Source of the DNA: Selaginella tamariscina
Lineage: Eukaryota; Streptophyta; Lycopodiopsida; Selaginellales; Selaginellaceae
Length of the DNA: 64,000 nucleotides
NCBI GenBank assembly: GCA_003024785.1
Contig: PUQB01000146.1
Coordinates: 208,799-272,798, forward strand
Direction of reading: 5' to 3'
Position numbers and translations under genes: made by a program. Of this stretch, positions 59,300-64,000 are shown in pieces (position 1 is the stretch's first letter; each line of letters begins with the position of its first letter). The notes below the pieces were generated by a model. That model ran no database searches and had not been told where the DNA came from. It saw only the letters and a program-made list of their open reading frames with translations.

Positions 59300-61380
59300 A
59301 TAGATGTAAATAAATGTTTTAATATACTTATTATATTTGTTTAAATACCACTGATATATATATATAATATTACACCCACATTTATAAATTTTATATGTTT
59401 GTGTTATGTTTATAACATTTATTTATTTTTCATATATATACTTAATGCATTACTATGTAAATTAATACATTATATAGTTTACACAAGAAATATGTACATC
59501 TTCACTAAAACAAAGACCTAACTACATGTTCTTTTTTTTTATTCAATATTACAACAATTCAACGAAGCAATAGGTCTTGAGTTGGTATTTCCTTTGGCAT
59601 GATGTTCTTTATTGTTTTAACATTGGTTATCCTCACAATCTTAAAATATTCTCCATTCTCAAAATGTTTCTGTTAAAGTTTATATATGTAATAAGCATTG
59701 ATCATATCTCTAATCTTAAATTCCAATAAGGTTACCTTGTCTTGTAAGTCGTTCGATCATAAGTTAGATAAGTTGAACACTCTTTGATTGTAAAGAAAGC
59801 CTACAATGTTCAAGTTCAAGTTAGCATGAAACATTATAATAAGTTATCTTATCATGATTCTTAATAATAGTTGAGAGTATGAGGGCACGGTGGCGCTTGG
59901 GAATGGCCAGCCGCCCCACCCGCCTTTGACCGGCTGCCCAGCGAACGATGTCGTAGCCCAACGAAGAACACCACCGTGCTTGTCGTTGGCCCCGAACCCA
60001 CACCACCCTTCTCCCTGAAAACCCCGCGTCGGATGGTGTAGCCTATTCAAAGTGGATTCACTACTATTAGATTTCTAAAGACTTATAACATAAGCATTAT
60101 CACAATAGATTCCTAGAGAAAGTGATAAGTAAATAAAAGTGATAAAATTAAGTAGTACCTTCATCTTGTGTCGATACCCCTAACCCTGTCCATGATAAAC
60201 ATAATATGTTGTTACAAATTCAAAATCGATAACTTTAATTATTAGTGAACACCACTATAAATCGTGTATTGTTAAGTGCATTCTGGCGAATTGAAGAGTC
60301 TTATCAAACCTTACTAGATCGAGGTGCAACAAGTTGTTGTTCATTATATATGTCACATTGTTCAAGTTTGTAAAAAGGTATAAGATCAAATTGAAGTTGA
60401 ACTCACCCGTCTCTTCTCAAAATCGTATTTATGAATCTGGGTGTGGTGCTTGTTAACAAGGACTTTAATGTCATAGTTTTTACCTAAAGAACTAGTGAAG
60501 TGGTCATTTAACATCAATACCATGTGTAAGTAATGTTAAGTTTTTAAAGACACCTTAAAAACCTAAGTCAAATGCCTAAATAGACACGAGACTTCTTTAA
60601 AAAATCACCTTATTTAGGAGTACAACCCATTTAATATCATGAACCACCATTAATCCTTAAGGGTTTGAATGCCCTAGATTTAGGGTTAGTACAAGTTTAA
60701 AGTTAGGTTTATATAACCTTAGATACACAACTTCGTAAGTGCTTTATGAAAGTGCTCATGCTAGTTACGAGACATAAACTTCCTTGAGCGGATGTCCAAA
60801 GCTTAACACTATGATGTAATCACAAGCACACATATTTGCTAAAATATTTAACCCTCGACATTAAGTTCATGAGACAATTTTAAAGAGTGTGCCTCAGACA
60901 TTACACTATGTGTCATTTAGTTTTTACATCTTCACGTGACATTGCTTCACAAGATGTGAGTTGCCCTTAAACTCAATAGCTACACTTGATGCCATTAACA
61001 TTACTATATATGTCAATTCTGAAACCCTTTTATAAACCTTTAAAAACAATGTAAGGAAAATTTATTAACTAAAATCCCACTTCTACAATTGAGTAAAAAC
61101 ATGAATATGTCTTATTTAATTATGAGTGTTATTTTTAATTTGATGTAAAGAATGAAGTTAGAGACATGCCTACATTTCGATAATATTTCCCAAGCACAAA
61201 TTCACCAACACAGTTTTTTGGTTTAAGTGTTGACATGTCTATATAATATGTTGTTCACTCACCTTTAGTTGATGTCCACCTCGGACTGCAATTATGATTT
61301 CTATATTGGAATTTACAAGTGAAGTCCTTATTGTAGAATTCTCATGTTTTATACTTTAAATTAATAACTAACCAACAAAT
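59300..61380. other. Non-duplicated tract with no identified gene
   Basis: From about 59500 to 61380 the sequence has no counterpart elsewhere in the window and looks like an insertion between peptide-block copies. No LTR, terminal inverted repeat or recognisable domain was found. It contains the GC-rich patch at 59880-60050. Confidence 0.5.
59880..60050. other. GC-rich patch
   Basis: About 170 bp visibly GC-rich (for example 'ggccagccgccccacccgcc') in a strongly AT-rich region. Two minus-strand frames are open across it (GWGGWPFPSATVPSYS or GQRRVGRLAIPKRHRA), but neither is recognisable. It could be a captured gene fragment or part of a transposon. Confidence 0.4.
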
Positions 61381-61918
61381 AATGTTAAAGAAAAAAAAAA
61401 AAAACCCACATATTTTCAAAGCAAATATGCATGACATTGTATGCATATCGTTTTGTCACAAAGTACGTACACAAAATTATGTCATCCTTATAGAAATTTT
61501 AATAATATATTTAATAAATGTTTATAATAACAATCATAAAATTAATTCAATATCAACTAAATTAAAATCAGAATTTAAGTCCCTAAGCAGCATCAAATAA
61601 CCAACTCAGAACTAGAACGGAAAGGGATTTAATCTAAAAAAATAACTTTAATATTTTATAATGACTAGCGTATTGGAAAATCAAAATTTATAATAATAAT
61701 TCCATCTTGCGATTAACCATAATATATTTATATTAATATGAAATCAACGGTCTTTCTTGTCATGAATGTAATTAATATTTTAATGCTTGATATTTGCGTA
61801 TGTGCTAATTAAATGAGAGTCAATGGAGCTCAGTCAAGTCATGTGCTATGCTACAAGTGGTGTTTCAAGGAATTTTCAAGCAATAAATAAGAAAGGCCTA
61901 GTGAGCTTGGGTGTGCAT

Positions 61919-62050
61919 ATGGAAGTATCAGGTAAGAACTTTGTGTGTGTGCGTGCATGTGCGTGCATGTGCGTGTGGGTGTGTTTGAACTTCAGAAGAC
62001 TCAGGTCGTGGTCCCAATCAGTACAACAAACACGCTGCCCTCCGGTTAAC
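61919..62050 (+). pseudogene. Small secreted peptide precursor, copy 5 (relic)
   Basis: The promoter word 'ataaataagaaaggcc' and the exon 1 end (GGAAGTATCAG|GTAAG) are present, but nearly all signal-peptide codons are deleted. A GT-rich intron follows, ending TTCAG near 61995. Exon 2 is reduced to scraps of QETQVV and NQYNKHAALR-like sequence, and the C-terminal motif is gone. The upstream flank (61500-61900) matches 55230-55600. Confidence 0.65.
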
Positions 62051-62059
62051 ATTAAAGAT

Positions 62060-63300
62060 TTAATATAAATTTAATTTTGAAACCTGTAATAAATAATAAC
62101 TATATATTTTACTTTATTTCTAAGGAAAATTATTGCTGCAATTAGAAACAATGAAAGGACAGTTGATTCAAAGACCGATTCTACACTATAAATGTTATAT
62201 AAAGTTCTGCGCTCAAAAGGGGGCCAAAAAACCCTTAAATATATGCTATCAGTTTAAGTATTTAATGAATTTAAGACTGATGCAGTGCAAAGCTATTTTT
62301 TAAATTTAAATAACAAATAAAAGTAATAATTATAACTTGAAAAGAAAACTTTTAATAATGTAAATAAATAAATGTTTAATGGAATTATTGAATATTAAGA
62401 AAGTTTACATCAAAACGTGAAGACGTGTAACCTGGATAAGGTTGCTATTATGTATTCTATGTATTATATATATACACACACACACACACACAAATACAGA
62501 TGATACTTTTCTATCATTTCATAAGTGTGTATTATTACTTAATGAGAACAGATGTTAAACAATTCATTTTATTCTTGCTTAAAAGTGAAGGATGGCCAAT
62601 GACCTGAACACCACAAAATTCTTTGCCAACATAATCATTACAATCACCTAAAGCATGATACCTAATTTATGCATGCCAATTAATATAAAGCGCATACATA
62701 AGGTGAAATATTGAATTATACGATACAGATATCTAACATCTATATATATTTATAAAAATTTACATATATATCTTTGGATATATTAAATTTAAAATAATAA
62801 TAATTTATATATATATATATATATATAATCCATAACATATTTAGGATGAAACAAAAATCAAGTTTATTAAATATTAAATATTAAAAATATCGTAATAACA
62901 ACTGTTTAAGAAATGATATAGTTTTTAAAATAGTTATATTATATTGCTTACAAAACATATAATACAAATAAGAAGTGTGTTATATGAGATAATGTAAAAA
63001 CTTATTTATAGCACACTTCGTATTTGTATTATCTCACATTTTATTGATAAAGACTATACATTTCTAGACAAATACATTGTAGAACATTAAGTGTATTAAG
63101 ACTTATTATGGACTTATTAATTCATATTATATAGACCTATGATTCATAATTATATATAATATGTAATGTGGGTTATTATTTTATAACTTGTCAATAACAT
63201 CATTTCTACACAGGATCGATATTAATATCATACTTAAAATTATGAGAAAGAAGACAACAGTTCTTACGGAGATGTCTAATATCGTGGTTCATCGTATTAA
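62060..63300. other. Non-coding, duplicated
   Basis: 62380-63290 is the reverse complement of parts of 12890-13650, including 'aacatcatttctacacagga'. (TA)n and (CA)n near 62465-62495 and 62808-62827. No gene. Confidence 0.6.
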
Positions 63301-64000
63301 TATAAATAAATGTTAAGATGAGTTAAATTTATATACTTAATAAATATTATAATGGGAGTCATGGATAGTAATAATAGTTTATAATATTAATAGAATATAC
63401 CGAATATAGATATGAAATATTAAGATGAGTTCAATTTATTGACTAATAGATATTATAATGGAAGTAATGGATAGTAATAATAGTCTATAATATTAATTAG
63501 AATATACCCGAATCTCCAATATAAATTATTAAATATTAAGATGAGTTAAATTTATTTACTTAATAAATATTATAATAGGAGTTATGGATAATAAAAATAG
63601 TTTATAATATCATACATATAATAAGGAATAATCCTAGTTTATTAAGATTTGTTAAATTTATTTACTAATAGATATTATAATGGAAGTTATGGATATTAAT
63701 AATAGTTTATAATATTAATTAGAATATACCCGAACCTCTAATATAGATTATTAAATATTAAGATGAGTTAAATTTATTTACTTAATAGCTATTATAATAG
63801 GAGTTATGGATAATAAAAATAGTTTATAATATTATACATGGGAATTATGGATTAATTAGAATATACCCGAACCTCTAATATGGATTATTAAATATTAAGA
63901 TGAGTTAAATTTATTTACTTAATAAATATTATAATAAGAGTTATGGATAATATAAAAGAGTTTATAATATTATACTTATAATAAGAAATAATCATAGTTT
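63300..64000 (+). repeat. AT-rich minisatellite array
   Basis: At least five irregular units of about 100-125 bp, each with 'aagatgagttaaatttattt', 'actta/ctaatagatattataa', 'ggagttatggataRtaa' and 'agtttataatatt'. It runs off the window end. Reverse orientation of 12380-12860. Confidence 0.85.

Noticed and set aside
59821-60050. Two overlapping minus-strand ORFs in the GC-rich patch
   Set aside because: No recognisable domain and no splice or promoter support; kept only as a composition anomaly.
1-64000. CRISPR arrays, prokaryotic operons, ribosome-binding sites, rRNA genes
   Set aside because: None seen; the tandem repeats lack the spacer structure of CRISPR and the genes are eukaryotic with introns.

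Overview
This window looks like nuclear DNA of a land plant: it is very AT-rich, with spliceosomal introns, a plant-type alpha-amylase gene, a plant-like tRNA-Gln(UUG), Ty3/Gypsy LTR elements, MITE-like elements and long TA, GA and CA microsatellites. The species cannot be named from the sequence. Much of the window is ampliconic, built from a few ancestral segments copied in direct and inverted orientation. Few genes look intact.

Layout. Positions 1-7215 form the left arm of a large, patchy inverted repeat whose right arm is 40170-49110; the spacer is about 33 kb. The arms carry a tRNA-Gln pair, alpha-amylase exon fragments, a hAT-like MITE, and (right arm) a broken last exon of the 6996-8799 gene. 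Part of the arm sequence recurs at 24900-25990. At 6996-8799 (minus) lies a six-exon host gene for a putative C-terminally anchored membrane protein, with a CCAAT/ACGT promoter. A second repeat family (9370-15290, 53750-59230, 61380-62600) carries a short orphan exon, tRNA-Asn-like relics and a gene for a small secreted peptide precursor. Positions 15290-19528 hold promoter copies and two or three orphan exons.

Four Ty3/Gypsy fossils are present: A (19529-23752, minus), C (26101-30725, plus), D (34008-37697, plus) and B (49233-53163, minus). D sits inside a cytosolic-type alpha-amylase pseudogene (33372-38690, minus) that has also lost a catalytic Asp. AT-rich minisatellites lie at 12380-12860 and 63300-64000 in opposite orientations. 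A non-duplicated tract at 59500-61380 contains a GC-rich patch.

The most interesting content is the peptide family: five copies (11793, 14202, 55602, 56585 and 61919) with a signal peptide, a tiny intron made largely of a GCGT-type repeat, a fixed TATA-to-ATG spacing, and a C-terminal motif of the form EYRP-x-SPP-x-A-x-G-x-GKNP. The motif survives even in the copy that lost the middle of the precursor. The 56585 copy is intact. I do not recognise the family. A processed, possibly modified secreted signal is a hypothesis, not something the sequence proves.
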